Positions 26,775 through 36,374 are shown, numbered from the stretch's first letter. The stretch: DNA of 64,000 nt from Lutibacter sp. (GCA_027449025.1 DAIDMK010000002.1:93679-157678), one strand, 5' to 3'. A program made the numbers and translations. Notes: generated by a model from the sequence alone, not told the origin.

Positions 26775-27917
26775 AAATTTAATACAAAAACCATCCACGG
26801 AAATCAAGCACACGACCCTTCAACCGGAGCGGTTATGCCACCAATATATCAAACTTCAACTTACGCCCAAAGTTCACCTGGCGTTCACAAAGGTTATGAA
26901 TATTCAAGAACTGCAAATCCAACACGCACTGCGGTTGAAAATGCTTTTGCTAGTATTGAAAATGGGGAATTCGGACTCGCATTTGGTTCTGGTTTGGCCG
27001 CCATTGATTGTGTAATGAAATTGTTGAGCCCGGGAGATGAGGTAATTTCCACCAATGATTTATATGGAGGCTCTTATAGAATATTCACAAAAATATTCGA
27101 AAATTATGGTATCAAATTTCATTTTATAGGAATGGAAAATGTGGCTAATATTGAACATTATATCTCTGAAAAAACAAAATTAATTTGGGTTGAAACGCCT
27201 ACCAACCCTATGATGAATATCATTGATATTGTAGCGGTTTCAAAGGTTGCTAAAAAACATCAAATTTTATTGGCGGTGGACAATACTTTTGCAACGCCTT
27301 ATTTGCAAAATCCATTAAACCTGGGTGCCGATATTGTGATGCATTCGGCAACAAAATATTTGGGAGGGCACTCAGATGTGGTGATGGGCGCTTTAGTGGT
27401 GATTGATAATGATCTCGCCGATAAATTATATTTCATTCAAAATTCATGCGGTGCTGTTTGCGGACCAATGGACAGTTTTTTGGTGTTAAGAGGTATAAAA
27501 ACTTTGCATGTACGCATGCAACGCCATTGTGAAAATGGTAAAGCGGTGGCTGAATATTTGGCAAAACACCCGAAAATTGAAAAAGTATATTGGCCTGGAT
27601 TTGAAAATCATCCAAACCACGACATCGCCAAAAAACAAATGAAGGATTTTGGCGGAATGGTTTCTTTCGTTACCAAAGGAAACGACATCAAAGACGCTTT
27701 TAAAATATTAGAAAACTTAAAACTATTCACTTTGGCCGAATCACTGGGTGGTGTTGAATCTTTGTCGGGTCATCCAGCAAGTATGACTCATGCATCTATT
27801 CCAAAAGCCGAACGTGAAAAAACAGGCGTGGTGGATTCATTAATACGGTTAAGCGTAGGGATCGAAGATATAGAAGATTTGTTGGCCGATTTAGACCAAG
27901 CCCTAAATTTAATTTAG
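26772..27917 (+). CDS. metB: Cystathionine gamma-synthase / trans-sulfuration PLP enzyme
   Basis: This 381-residue enzyme of the Cys/Met-metabolism PLP family has the Schiff-base lysine in HSATKYLGGHSDVVMG (about residue 197). The N-terminus MKFNTKTIHGNQAHDPSTGA and EYSRTANPTRTAVE fit cystathionine gamma-synthase or gamma-lyase. The two activities cannot be separated reliably by eye. Its start codon lies within a 91-bp repeat. Its end overlaps the convergent THC0290_0291-type gene by 9 bases. Confidence 0.85.
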   Translation: MKFNTKTIHGNQAHDPSTGAVMPPIYQTSTYAQSSPGVHKGYEYSRTANPTRTAVENAFASIENGEFGLAFGSGLAAIDCVMKLLSPGDEVISTNDLYGGSYRIFTKIFENYGIKFHFIGMENVANIEHYISEKTKLIWVETPTNPMMNIIDIVAVSKVAKKHQILLAVDNTFATPYLQNPLNLGADIVMHSATKYLGGHSDVVMGALVVIDNDLADKLYFIQNSCGAVCGPMDSFLVLRGIKTLHVRMQRHCENGKAVAEYLAKHPKIEKVYWPGFENHPNHDIAKKQMKDFGGMVSFVTKGNDIKDAFKILENLKLFTLAESLGGVESLSGHPASMTHASIPKAEREKTGVVDSLIRLSVGIEDIEDLLADLDQALNLI

Positions 27918-28712
27918 GTAATAAACGTAACCAACATGAACCCATAGCAGCCAATCATTAAATTTATTGGCTGGGTCATCTTTGGCGTTTAAGCCATCAA
28001 CATAATTGGAAAAGAAATATTGCCAGCGGGATTCTATCAATAGATCTGAATATTCTCCTAATTTATAACGTGTGCCAACGCCAAGGGTTGCCGACATGGT
28101 GATACCTGCTTCGTCTTTAGCGGCTCCGGGATATGAGTTATTGTCCCATTTGGGGAATAAAACACCTGGGTCTCTCCAATCTCCTAGTGTTGATTTAATT
28201 GAAGGATTATAATAATCAACAAAAGCGCCTGCACTTACGTAAGGTGACCAATGTAAATCTGGAATTCTTCGAGAGCCAAAATCAACAATATCAACCAAAT
28301 GAAACTCCAATTGGGCGCCTAAATTCAATAAGTATGTTTTACCTGTATGTGCTCGTAGCTGCTCACCACCTGCGCTTTGCTTTTCAGCATATACTCCAAA
28401 ATGCTCTAATTCTGCAGACATGTATGATACCTCTGCCCGCACCCTAAAATGTTCCGCAAAATAACTGGTACGTAGATTCCATCGGTAACGATAATCTGTG
28501 AAATTTAAATAGTAGATGGCACCAATACCCATACCAACATTTCCGCCAACATTGGCTTTGAAATTATTTCGCTGTCCATAGTCTGTCGTAAATGACGCCG
28601 AACCAGTAATAAAACCAATTTCATGGCTCTTTTCACTTTGGGCATTTAAGTTTAAAGAGAGAATTAAAAAAAGGGTTAAAGTAGATATTTTTATTAATTT
28701 TTTCAAACACAT
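27909..28712 (-). CDS. THC0290_0291-type outer-membrane protein
   Basis: This 267-residue exported protein has a signal peptide (MCLKKLIKISTLTLFLILSL, cut near LNAQ) and a mature start SEKSHEIGFITGSASFTTDY, which resembles the flavobacterial THC0290_0291 family. Alternating beta strands with aromatic girdles suggest an outer-membrane barrel, distantly like the PorG family. The function is not established. The convergent overlap with metB is 9 bases. Confidence 0.75.
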   Translation of the reverse strand: MCLKKLIKISTLTLFLILSLNLNAQSEKSHEIGFITGSASFTTDYGQRNNFKANVGGNVGMGIGAIYYLNFTDYRYRWNLRTSYFAEHFRVRAEVSYMSAELEHFGVYAEKQSAGGEQLRAHTGKTYLLNLGAQLEFHLVDIVDFGSRRIPDLHWSPYVSAGAFVDYYNPSIKSTLGDWRDPGVLFPKWDNNSYPGAAKDEAGITMSATLGVGTRYKLGEYSDLLIESRWQYFFSNYVDGLNAKDDPANKFNDWLLWVHVGYVYYLN

Positions 28713-28769
28713 AAAATTTAGTTATTTCAAATGTAATAAAAACTTAACTAAACGCAAGAGGAATTAAGT

Positions 28770-30371
28770 TTAATCTAAGTTAAACAACTCATTCACATCC
28801 CAATTGGCTCTTAATTCGATTTTTTTATCGAAATATTTCACCACTTCAGGTTGCCGTTTGTTTAAAAAACTTCCCGTATCCCAAACGCCATTATTATTTT
28901 CGTCTAATGTTACCCTTACGCTATAATTTCCGGGAGATAATAAATTAAAGCTGACTTTTTGGGGCTTGTCTATTTTTGCAAGCCTTATTAAAACGTCTTT
29001 ATCATCTAACAATTCAACAATTAAAGCTGTTTTTTTTGTGCTCGACAAATCAATATTGATGGTGCCATAATCTTCAGGCAGTTTTGTCTTTAATCTATAA
29101 ACGATAGAGTCATTTGACAAACCAAAAATATCTGTAATTGCTTTAGACTTTAACTCAAATTTGTATTCCTTATTGTGTTTTTTGTCAAAATTGAGCGTTA
29201 ATTTCGTTTTGGATTTTGAAATACTCTCCTTAAAATCGACCACAGTCGAATCTTTTTCGGTGATTTTAATCTTTGACCGGTCAAAATTCACAATTGGGGT
29301 GTTTGTTACAATCGAGAAAGTGTCGATTAAATGTAAAAATGAAGTAGCATTTTGGATAATTTTGAGGGAATCAATTTTTGTGCTTCTTGGTCTTAAAGTA
29401 AACTTTTCAGAATAATTATTTTTTGAAACGGAGAAAGTTAAGGAGTCTGCTTCAAAAGGTGTGTACCAAAAATTTGCGGTGTCTTTTTCTTTTTCAAAAA
29501 CAATTTGAGATTTAAAATTGGCAGGTTTTTGAGATAAAATTTCAATATTTAAAGCCGAAGCATCGCCTTCAAACCCAAAAATAAGATGCCCTTTACTTGC
29601 TTCTACAGGTTTAAACACCTTTAATTCAGGGACTTCTTTAAAAATGGTGAAATTATATTCTTTGTCGGTTGGCACAACAAGCGTGTCTTTGATAAATCCG
29701 ATTTTGTCAATTTTCGGATTGTAAATTTTGTTGTTATTGGCGTCTTTTAGGGCAATAAGCAAATATTTTCCAGCCCGTAAATTGGTTATTTCAAACAAGG
29801 TACTATCAAGTGTATTTGCAATATATCTTGGTTTCTGTTTGTAAATTACGGAATCGGTAAAGGAAGCGTTGTATTCATAGAGCATCACATCAATATTATT
29901 CACTTTTTTCTTCATAAGAGGGTCTGTAACTTCACCTTTTACATTTAAAGAGTCGATATAAGTCCCGGTTGAAAAAACATACTTAAAATTTCCCAATTTA
30001 TTTTCTTCATTATTGTCAACAATGCTGTTTCCGAAGTTAAATGCGTAGGTGGTATTTGCATCTAAAGTGTCAAGGATTTTTATGGTGATAAATTTACTTG
30101 CTGTACCAACAGGAGTAATAATTGGATTATTTTTTTGGGGCGGGGAAATCACCAATTTTTTATTGACGTCTTTTAATTTAATATATTCGTCAAAATAAAT
30201 TTTTATTTGTTTATTCTTGAAATTAACAGTTTCAATGGCAGGAATCGCCTTAATTAAGACTGGAGGAATTGTGTCTTTTAACCCACCAGTTGGCTTGCCT
30301 CTTCTAGCACATTCAAAAAAAGCACTTGCTATCATTAAAACCAATAAAAACTTAACCAGAGAATTCTTCAT
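28770..30371 (-). CDS. Ig-like (SbsA/Big_5 type) domain lipoprotein
   Basis: I chose ATG 30371 (MKNSLVKFLLVLMIASAFFE) because it gives a clean lipoprotein signal with Cys21 or so in FFECARRG; a longer frame to 30401 adds ten residues before it. The rest (about 533 residues) begins with GGLKDTIPPVLIKAIPAIET and a bacterial Ig-like domain of the SbsA type (IKIYFDEYIKLKDVN), a hallmark of a conserved Bacteroidota lipoprotein. The C-terminal DENNNGVWDTGSFLNKRQPE is also characteristic. It probably sits on the outer membrane; its role is unknown. Confidence 0.82.
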   Translation of the reverse strand: MKNSLVKFLLVLMIASAFFECARRGKPTGGLKDTIPPVLIKAIPAIETVNFKNKQIKIYFDEYIKLKDVNKKLVISPPQKNNPIITPVGTASKFITIKILDTLDANTTYAFNFGNSIVDNNEENKLGNFKYVFSTGTYIDSLNVKGEVTDPLMKKKVNNIDVMLYEYNASFTDSVIYKQKPRYIANTLDSTLFEITNLRAGKYLLIALKDANNNKIYNPKIDKIGFIKDTLVVPTDKEYNFTIFKEVPELKVFKPVEASKGHLIFGFEGDASALNIEILSQKPANFKSQIVFEKEKDTANFWYTPFEADSLTFSVSKNNYSEKFTLRPRSTKIDSLKIIQNATSFLHLIDTFSIVTNTPIVNFDRSKIKITEKDSTVVDFKESISKSKTKLTLNFDKKHNKEYKFELKSKAITDIFGLSNDSIVYRLKTKLPEDYGTINIDLSSTKKTALIVELLDDKDVLIRLAKIDKPQKVSFNLLSPGNYSVRVTLDENNNGVWDTGSFLNKRQPEVVKYFDKKIELRANWDVNELFNLD

Positions 30372-30454
30372 ATTTGTTTTATTAAAAATACAAAATAACA
30401 ATTATTTTATTAAAAAAACGCATTAAAATAAGAGACTGTTTAATAGTTGTTTTT

Positions 30455-31141
30455 TTACTTTGTGTAAGCCATGCATGCAATGCTGATTTTTAAGTTTTTT
30501 GTATGGCTAAGCGCTTTATAACAAGCCTCAAGGGTTGCTCCGGTTGTAATTACATCATCAATTAATAGAATATGTTTGTTTTCTAAGGCAGTATTGTTAT
30601 TGACATGGAATAACTCCTGAACATTTCTCCAGCGGTCAAGACGTAATTTTTTTGTTTGGGTTTTTGCTAAAGAAACCCTAATCAGAATATTCTCCTTATA
30701 AGGAATGTCCAGTTTCTTAGCTAAGCTTTCTCCAAAAGTTGTCACCTGATTGTAGCCGCGTTTTTTAAGCTTTTTAGGATGAAGTGGCACGGGTATAATG
30801 CAATCGATTGTTTTAAAGCGCTCGCTTTCAATAATTTGCTCTCCAAGCCAATCTCCAATAAAAGTCCCAACTTGCTGTTGTTTATTGTATTTTAGTTCAT
30901 GTATTAAACGCTGAACGTTCCCCTTTTTGAAGAAATAAAATAATGATGTAGCATTTTCAAGCGGAATTCTTCCGTAAAATGATTTTTCTATTAAATTATT
31001 TTCCTCAAAACTAAAATTGGTCAAAGGCAAATCATGTCGGCAGTTTAAACAAATAATAGAATCGTTGCTTACCAAATAATCATTACAGCTCAAACACACT
31101 TCAGGAAAAAAGATAGCAAAAACATTCTTAAAAATTTTCAT
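30455..31141 (-). CDS. comF: ComF-family phosphoribosyltransferase-like protein
   Basis: The start is taken at ATG 31141 (MKIFKNVFAIFFPEVCLSCN); the frame could extend 18 codons upstream. An N-terminal zinc ribbon (CLSCN and CLNC, about residues 16-34) is followed by a type I PRTase fold with the PRPP loop HILLIDDVITTGATLEACYK near the C-terminus. ComF proteins help take up or recombine single-stranded DNA in naturally competent bacteria, though the gene is also found in non-competent ones. Confidence 0.9.
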   Translation of the reverse strand: MKIFKNVFAIFFPEVCLSCNDYLVSNDSIICLNCRHDLPLTNFSFEENNLIEKSFYGRIPLENATSLFYFFKKGNVQRLIHELKYNKQQQVGTFIGDWLGEQIIESERFKTIDCIIPVPLHPKKLKKRGYNQVTTFGESLAKKLDIPYKENILIRVSLAKTQTKKLRLDRWRNVQELFHVNNNTALENKHILLIDDVITTGATLEACYKALSHTKNLKISIACMAYTK

Positions 31142-31326
31142 AGCAAATCTTTTATTAAAAGTACATATTTTATTCAAATAAATTAAAGATGTCATTAAAA
31201 GTCAAGAAAACATATAGATTGTTTATAATTTTTGTTGATAGCAGAGGCAATTACTTAAAAAAAATGAGTTACACATAATTTATTTTGTAATTTCGCGTTT
31301 CATAAGAATAATTTAACCTTTAAATA

Positions 31327-32211
31327 ATGGAAGAAAATAAAAAATCAAACAACAAGCTGATAATCATAGCATTAGCAGTTTTATTATTGGCCGCTTTGGC
31401 ATACACTTTTTATACCAGCTCAGAACATAAAAAGCTAACAGACGCCATTGAAGTCGAAAAACTTGAAATAGAGCAAAATTTAGACAGCATGATTGTTAAA
31501 TATGAAAACGCTATCGCTGAAAAAACATCAATGTCTGGTGAATTGGCTACTGAAAGAGACAGAATCATTGCTTTAAGAGATTCTGTAAAAAACTTATCGG
31601 CGGCAAATTACAGTATGCTTCGTAGATATAAAGGTGAAATTTCTAAATTGGAAGAATCGAACAGAAAATTATTTTTGTTAAATGAGACTTTAACCAATCA
31701 AAATCAATTGTTAACAAGCAATTTGGATAGTGCCAATGTTAAAATTACAAGACAAATCGCTAAAAACGACACATTAACAACACAAAATTTAACATTAGCC
31801 CAAAAGGTAGCTATTGGGTCTGAGCTAAAAGTAAGCACGGCAAAAGCTATGGCGATGAAAGAACGCAATAATGGGAAATTGGTGGAAACTTCAAGAGCAA
31901 GTAATACAGATGCCCTAAGAATTAATTTGACCATTGTTAAAAATGAAATCGCCGAAAAAGGTGATCATCAGGTTCATATCCAAATAGTAGATTCTAAAGG
32001 TGTAACTGTGGCTCCAAAAGGGGAGTTTATGCAAAATGATAATACTAAGGTAAGTTATAGTGATCTTTCAATGGTAAATTATTTAAATGAAGCCATAGAC
32101 TTAATTTCATTGGTTGAAGTGAATAGAGATATCATGAAGACGGGACTTTACACCGTGAATATTTATATCGATAATAAATTTGTTGGAGCGACTAAAATTG
32201 CGTTGAAGTAA
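31327..32211 (+). CDS. Membrane-anchored coiled-coil protein of unknown function
   Basis: This 294-residue protein has one N-terminal membrane segment (LIIIALAVLLLAALAYTFYT, residues 11-30), then about 150 residues of coiled coil (for example ISKLEESNRKLFLLNETLTN), then a globular domain of about 90 residues (LRINLTIVKNEIAEKGDHQV). The C-terminal domain probably faces the periplasm. Proteins of this layout are common in Bacteroidota and are often loosely called chromosome-partitioning proteins, without good reason. A terminator follows. Confidence 0.7.
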   Translation: MEENKKSNNKLIIIALAVLLLAALAYTFYTSSEHKKLTDAIEVEKLEIEQNLDSMIVKYENAIAEKTSMSGELATERDRIIALRDSVKNLSAANYSMLRRYKGEISKLEESNRKLFLLNETLTNQNQLLTSNLDSANVKITRQIAKNDTLTTQNLTLAQKVAIGSELKVSTAKAMAMKERNNGKLVETSRASNTDALRINLTIVKNEIAEKGDHQVHIQIVDSKGVTVAPKGEFMQNDNTKVSYSDLSMVNYLNEAIDLISLVEVNRDIMKTGLYTVNIYIDNKFVGATKIALK

Positions 32212-32248
32212 AAAAGTAACCCAATTAATACTATTTAATATTTATTGA

Positions 32249-32282
32249 GTGGAAATAGTTTAGGCTATTTCCACTTTTTTAT
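32249..32282 (+). terminator. Rho-independent terminator after the coiled-coil gene
   Basis: GTGGAAATAG and CTATTTCCAC form a perfect 10-base stem with a six-base loop, followed by a T run. Confidence 0.85.
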
Positions 32283-32304
32283 TTTTTAGTGTTAAAAGCT
32301 TTAC

Positions 32305-32312
32305 TATTTTTG
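32305..32312 (+). promoter_or_regulatory. -7 element directly before glyS
   Basis: TATTTTTG ends four bases before the glyS ATG at 32317. If transcription begins at the usual distance, the mRNA has almost no leader. Confidence 0.5.
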
Positions 32313-32316
32313 CAGC

Positions 32317-33858
32317 ATGGCAAATCAAGATGATCAATTTAAAAAAGTAGTTTCTCACGCAAAGGAATACGGTTTTGTATTTCAATCAAGTGAGATTTAT
32401 GATGGTTTAAGCGCAGTGTACGATTATGCTCAAAACGGTGTAGAACTAAAGAAAAACATAAGGGAATATTGGTGGAAAGCCATGGTGCAAATGCATGAAA
32501 ATATTGTTGGTTTGGATGCAGCAATTTTTATGCACCCAACCACTTGGAAAGCTTCTGGCCATGTTGATGCTTTTAACGACCCTTTAATCGACAATAAAGA
32601 TTCTAAAAAAAGGTACAGAGCCGACGTTTTAATCGAAGATTATGTTGCGAAATTGGATGATAAAATAGAAAAAGAGGTCGAAAAAGCGGCAAAGCGTTTT
32701 GGGGATTCTTTTGATAAGGACCAATTTTTGACCACAAATCCAAGAGTTTTAGGATATAAGGAAAAAGGCGAATCCATTTTAAAACGTATGGGGAAATCTT
32801 TGGCAGAAGAAAATTTGGCCGATGTAAAAGCTTTAATAGAAGAATTGGAAATTGCATGCCCATTAACTGGCTCAAGGAACTGGACAGAAGTGAAACAGTT
32901 CAACTTAATGTTTGGGACCAAAATAGGCGCTTCTGCAGATGCTTCGATGGATTTATATTTGCGTCCGGAAACCGCCCAGGGAATTTTTGTGAATTTTTCA
33001 AATGTGCAAAAATCGGGCAGGATGAAAATTCCTTTCGGAATTGCCCAAACTGGAAAAGCCTTTAGAAATGAAATAGTGGCACGCCAGTTTATTTTCCGCA
33101 TGCGAGAATTTGAACAAATGGAAATGCAATTTTTCGTTCGTCCGGGAACCCAAAAAGAATGGTATGAAGAGTGGAAACAAGCCCGTTTAAAATGGCATTT
33201 GTCTTTGGGATTGGGCAAAGAAAATTACCGTTTTCACGACCATGATAAATTAGCACATTATGCAGATGCAGCAGCAGATATAGAATTTAAATTTCCTTTC
33301 GGATTTAAAGAATTGGAAGGAATTCATTCGCGTACCGATTTTGATTTAGCAAGTCACGAAAAATTTTCGGGTAAAAAATTACAGTATTTTGATCCTGAAC
33401 TAAATGAACATTATGTTCCTTATGTGGTGGAAACTTCTATCGGATTGGATCGCATGTTTTTGGCTGTTTTCTCCAATTCCTTGCAGGAAGAAGATTTGGA
33501 AAACGGCACTACCCGCACCGTATTAAGGTTGCCAGCAGTTTTAGCGCCAACAAAAGCGGCTATTTTGCCGTTGGTTAAAAAAGATGGTTTACCAGAAATT
33601 GCACGTAAAATTATGGATGATTTAAAATGGGATTTCAGCGTGGATTATGATGAAAAAGATGCGGTGGGAAGAAGGTACAGAAGGCAAGATGCCGTTGGAA
33701 CACCTTTTTGTATTACCGTTGACCATGAAACCTTGACAGATGATACCGTAACCATTCGTTACAGAGATACGATGGCACAAAATCGTGTAAAAATCTCGGA
33801 ACTACGCGGCATTATTAAAGAAGAAGTTGACGTTAAAAAATGGTTGATGAAAATGTAA
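32317..33858 (+). CDS. glyS: Glycyl-tRNA synthetase, class II homodimer type
   Basis: This 513-residue enzyme charges tRNA-Gly. It is the single-chain (eukaryote-like) form used by Bacteroidota, with the N-terminal insertion FKKVVSHAKEYGFVFQSSEI, motif 2 GIAQTGKAFRNEI...RMREFEQMEMQFF and the class II active-site segment LRPETAQGIFVNF. The anticodon-binding domain occupies the last 110 residues. A -7 promoter element lies immediately before the start and a shared terminator follows. Confidence 0.97.
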   Translation: MANQDDQFKKVVSHAKEYGFVFQSSEIYDGLSAVYDYAQNGVELKKNIREYWWKAMVQMHENIVGLDAAIFMHPTTWKASGHVDAFNDPLIDNKDSKKRYRADVLIEDYVAKLDDKIEKEVEKAAKRFGDSFDKDQFLTTNPRVLGYKEKGESILKRMGKSLAEENLADVKALIEELEIACPLTGSRNWTEVKQFNLMFGTKIGASADASMDLYLRPETAQGIFVNFSNVQKSGRMKIPFGIAQTGKAFRNEIVARQFIFRMREFEQMEMQFFVRPGTQKEWYEEWKQARLKWHLSLGLGKENYRFHDHDKLAHYADAAADIEFKFPFGFKELEGIHSRTDFDLASHEKFSGKKLQYFDPELNEHYVPYVVETSIGLDRMFLAVFSNSLQEEDLENGTTRTVLRLPAVLAPTKAAILPLVKKDGLPEIARKIMDDLKWDFSVDYDEKDAVGRRYRRQDAVGTPFCITVDHETLTDDTVTIRYRDTMAQNRVKISELRGIIKEEVDVKKWLMKM

Positions 33859-33877
33859 GCTAAAAAATAATAGATAT

Positions 33878-33918
33878 AAAAAAACTCCGTAGTCAAAATT
33901 GACTATGGAGTTTTTTTT
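33878..33918. terminator. Bidirectional terminator between glyS and ogt
   Basis: AAAAAACTCCGTAGTCAA and TTGACTATGGAGTTTTTT pair with a single mismatch around a short loop. It serves two convergent genes and touches the ogt stop codon. Confidence 0.85.
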
Positions 33919-34399
33919 AAAATAATGACTGCTGAGCAGAAGGATTCTCATGTTCCAACAACCATTTTTTGCGCCAAATTTCTCCAGCATAACCCGTTAA
34001 TGAGCCATCACTTCCAATAATTCTATGGCAGGGGATAATAATCCATATTGGGTTTTTTCCATTGGCGGAAGCAACCGCCCTAATAGCCTTTACATCGCCC
34101 AATTGTTTGGACTGTTCCAAATACGTTCTCGTTATTCCAAATGGAACGTTTAACAATTCATCCCAAACATGTTTTTGAAAAACAGTTCCTTTCGGATTTA
34201 ACTTTAAGTCGAATTGTTTTCGTGTGCCATTAAAATAGTCATCTAATTGTTGCACGCAATCCTGCAAAATTTCAGGAATTTCTGTTGAAGATTCTTTGAT
34301 GTCATCAATTACGGTTACAGAACTGATGCCGTTTTTATCACCCACAATTTTTGCGGTTCCTATGGGCGTTTTATAGTAGGCTGTTTGATTAGATTCCAA
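33917..34399 (-). CDS. ogt: Methylated-DNA-[protein]-cysteine S-methyltransferase
   Basis: This 160-residue suicide DNA repair protein transfers the methyl group of O6-methylguanine to its own cysteine. The active site IIIPCHRIIGSDGSLTGYAG is intact (Cys about 125), and VRAVA-like helix AIRAVASANGKNP precedes it. It overlaps the end of tatD by 11 bases on the same strand, so the two are co-transcribed. Confidence 0.95.
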   Translation of the reverse strand: MESNQTAYYKTPIGTAKIVGDKNGISSVTVIDDIKESSTEIPEILQDCVQQLDDYFNGTRKQFDLKLNPKGTVFQKHVWDELLNVPFGITRTYLEQSKQLGDVKAIRAVASANGKNPIWIIIPCHRIIGSDGSLTGYAGEIWRKKWLLEHENPSAQQSLF

Positions 34400-35156
34400 A
34401 AACGTTTTTTGAGTTTTGAGTGGTTATTTCAGCAATCTCTTGCGGGCTTATTTTATAAATTTCGGCTAATTTATCCAATACTTTTGTAATATAACTGCTT
34501 TCGTTTCTTTTTCCGCGGAAAGGTGCGGGTGCCAAATACGGCGCATCCGTTTCCAAAACAAGGTGTTCTAAAGGAATTTCATGCAAAAACTGGTCTATTT
34601 TTCCGTTTTTAAAAGTGACCACGCCGCCAATTCCCAATTTCATATTGTAGGAAATGGCTTTTTTTGCTTGTTCTAAATTTCCGGTAAAACAGTGAAAGAT
34701 TCCAAAAAGTTGCTCGTCTTTTAGTACTTCTAGGATTTCAAAAATTTCATCAAAAGCATCCCTGCAATGGATTACGATGGGCATATTTCTTTCTTTAGCC
34801 CAAGCGATTTGGGTTTTAAAGGCAATTTGTTGCTGTTTCAGCAAAGTTTTGTCCCAATATAAATCGATGCCAATTTCGCCGATGGCATAGAAATCTCGTT
34901 TATCGAGCCAATGTTTTACGATAGCCAATTCCTCTTCAAAATTTTCTTTTACGTGTGTGGGGTGCAAACCCATCATTAAAAAGATGTTTTTGGGAAAAGA
35001 TTTTTCCAAATCTAACATGGCATTTAAATAGGTTGAATCAATAGCAGGAACAAAAAAGCGAGAGACTCCGGCTTCTATGGCGCGATGAATCATTTTAATT
35101 CTGTCTTCATCAAATTGTTCGCTGTATAAATGCGTATGTGTGTCGGTAATAATCAT
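34389..35156 (-). CDS. tatD: TatD-family metal-dependent deoxyribonuclease
   Basis: This 255-residue TIM-barrel hydrolase has the metal ligands in DTHTHLYSEQF, GEIGIDLYW, VIHCRDAFDE, GIFHCFTG and LVLETDAPYLAP. TatD proteins are 3'-5' DNases or DNA-repair exonucleases; the older link to Tat export is only by gene position in E. coli. It is the first gene of a two-gene unit with ogt, which suits a repair function. A -7 element lies four bases before its ATG. Confidence 0.93.
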   Translation of the reverse strand: MIITDTHTHLYSEQFDEDRIKMIHRAIEAGVSRFFVPAIDSTYLNAMLDLEKSFPKNIFLMMGLHPTHVKENFEEELAIVKHWLDKRDFYAIGEIGIDLYWDKTLLKQQQIAFKTQIAWAKERNMPIVIHCRDAFDEIFEILEVLKDEQLFGIFHCFTGNLEQAKKAISYNMKLGIGGVVTFKNGKIDQFLHEIPLEHLVLETDAPYLAPAPFRGKRNESSYITKVLDKLAEIYKISPQEIAEITTQNSKNVFGI

Positions 35157-35160
35157 ACTG

Positions 35161-35168
35161 CAAAAGTA
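35161..35168 (-). promoter_or_regulatory. -7 element directly before tatD
   Basis: TACTTTTG on the minus strand ends four bases before the tatD ATG at 35156, so the transcript is predicted to be nearly leaderless. Confidence 0.5.
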
Positions 35169-35628
35169 AACAAAGTTTAAAAAACGAAAAATTAGTTTTG
35201 TGAATGGGTCAGATTGTTTTTTATTAATTTCAAGCTGCGTTAGTAATTACTTCACTTATTTTTATTTTGTTTTAGAATTTAGTGAACCATGTTTGAAGCG
35301 GAAATTCAGGCTTTGTGAGCTTTGTGTGGAAGTTTGTTCAATAGATTGCTGCGCTGTGCTCACAAAGACGGATTGCAGCGTAAAGCACGACCGTTTTTTG
35401 GCGGGAACACCCAAATTTTCTCTGAGAACATTCTTATATTTTTTTGAGTCTATTTTTTAATAACCAAAACATTGTATATAAGTTAAAAAAATTGTAACTT
35501 TAGTACGATAAATACCTTGCAAGATATTGTTACTTAAAGATTTCTTGTGATTTAATTCTTGCATTATAAATTACGCTGTTAATACAGTTTTATAGAATTG
35601 TTCTTGTTTAACATTTAACAAGGTTCTC
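35169..35628. other. Intergenic region with a long inverted repeat
   Basis: These 460 bases have no gene I can support. An 86-codon open frame exists (35200-35460) but looks non-coding: it is cysteine- and phenylalanine-rich, with no recognisable domain. The centre holds an inverted repeat (separate entry) and a GC-richer stretch (about 35340-35410), unlike the AT-rich flanks. Confidence 0.5.
35311..35367. repeat. Inverted repeat with 10-base arms in the tatD-tonB gap
   Basis: CTTTGTGAGC (35311-35320) is perfectly complementary to GCTCACAAAG (35358-35367) across 37 bases. It has no T tract directly after it, so it is not a plain terminator. It could be an interspersed repeat or part of a small RNA. 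Confidence 0.5.
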
Positions 35629-36360
35629 ATGCAAGTCAAAAAATATCCCAACGCAAAACTAGAAAATTACACTAGAATTTTAATTCAACTGAGTTTGGTG
35701 TTCTCACTATTCCTAGTATATGAATTTTTAACACTGAAATCTTATCCGCGAGAAATTAAAGAAATAAGCGGAACCCTTATAAATATTGAAGATAATGAAA
35801 AATTGGTTGTAGTAAAGCCGATAGAGTTACAAGCGCAACCCGAAACCAAAGTGGCGCTTCCTGAAAAAATATTAAAAGTTGAAGATGATGTTGATATCAA
35901 AGAAACGGTGATAGAATCTACTGAAACCAGCCAGTTTGATGCTGTTAAAGTTACCGCACCAAAAGAAATGGTTTCGGTGGTTGAAGAGGAAGAAGTTGTG
36001 GAGGATGTTGCGTTTGTGGTGATTGAAAATGTGCCTATTTATCCGGGATGCAAGGGAAATAATGCAGCGTTAAGAGCATGTTTTTCAGAACAAATTGCAA
36101 AATTTGTTGCAGGAAAATTCAATGCAGAGTTAGCTTCCGATTTAGGCTTGACACCAGGAAGTATCCAAAAAATATTCGTGGTGTTTAGAATTGACAAAAA
36201 CGGGAATATTACTGATATTAATGCGAGAGCACCACATAAAAAATTGCAAGATGAGGCGATAAGAGTGATTAATTTATTGCCAAAAATGACACCGGGAATG
36301 CAACGTGGAAAGCCTGTGGGCGTAAAATATGGATTGCCAATTGTTTTTAAGGTTGAATAA
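35629..36360 (+). CDS. TonB-type energy transducer
   Basis: This 243-residue inner-membrane protein has a membrane segment at about residues 16-34 (TRILIQLSLVFSLFLVYEFL), a Glu/Val-rich periplasmic linker and a C-terminal TonB domain (VFRIDKNGNITDINARAPHK ... LPIVFKVE). The pre-domain part VPIYPGCKGNNAALRACFSE is typical of Bacteroidota TonB. No exbB or exbD is adjacent, so it would use a complex encoded elsewhere. A terminator follows. Confidence 0.9.
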   Translation: MQVKKYPNAKLENYTRILIQLSLVFSLFLVYEFLTLKSYPREIKEISGTLINIEDNEKLVVVKPIELQAQPETKVALPEKILKVEDDVDIKETVIESTETSQFDAVKVTAPKEMVSVVEEEEVVEDVAFVVIENVPIYPGCKGNNAALRACFSEQIAKFVAGKFNAELASDLGLTPGSIQKIFVVFRIDKNGNITDINARAPHKKLQDEAIRVINLLPKMTPGMQRGKPVGVKYGLPIVFKVE

Positions 36361-36374
36361 AATTATTTAGTTAA

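Noticed and set aside
32339..33218. Several 60-192 codon frames antisense or out of frame to glyS
   Set aside because: They fall wholly within a clear synthetase gene.
35200..35460. 86-codon open frame in the tatD-tonB gap
   Set aside because: Composition is rich in Cys and Phe, no domain is visible, and it spans the inverted repeat; it looks non-coding.
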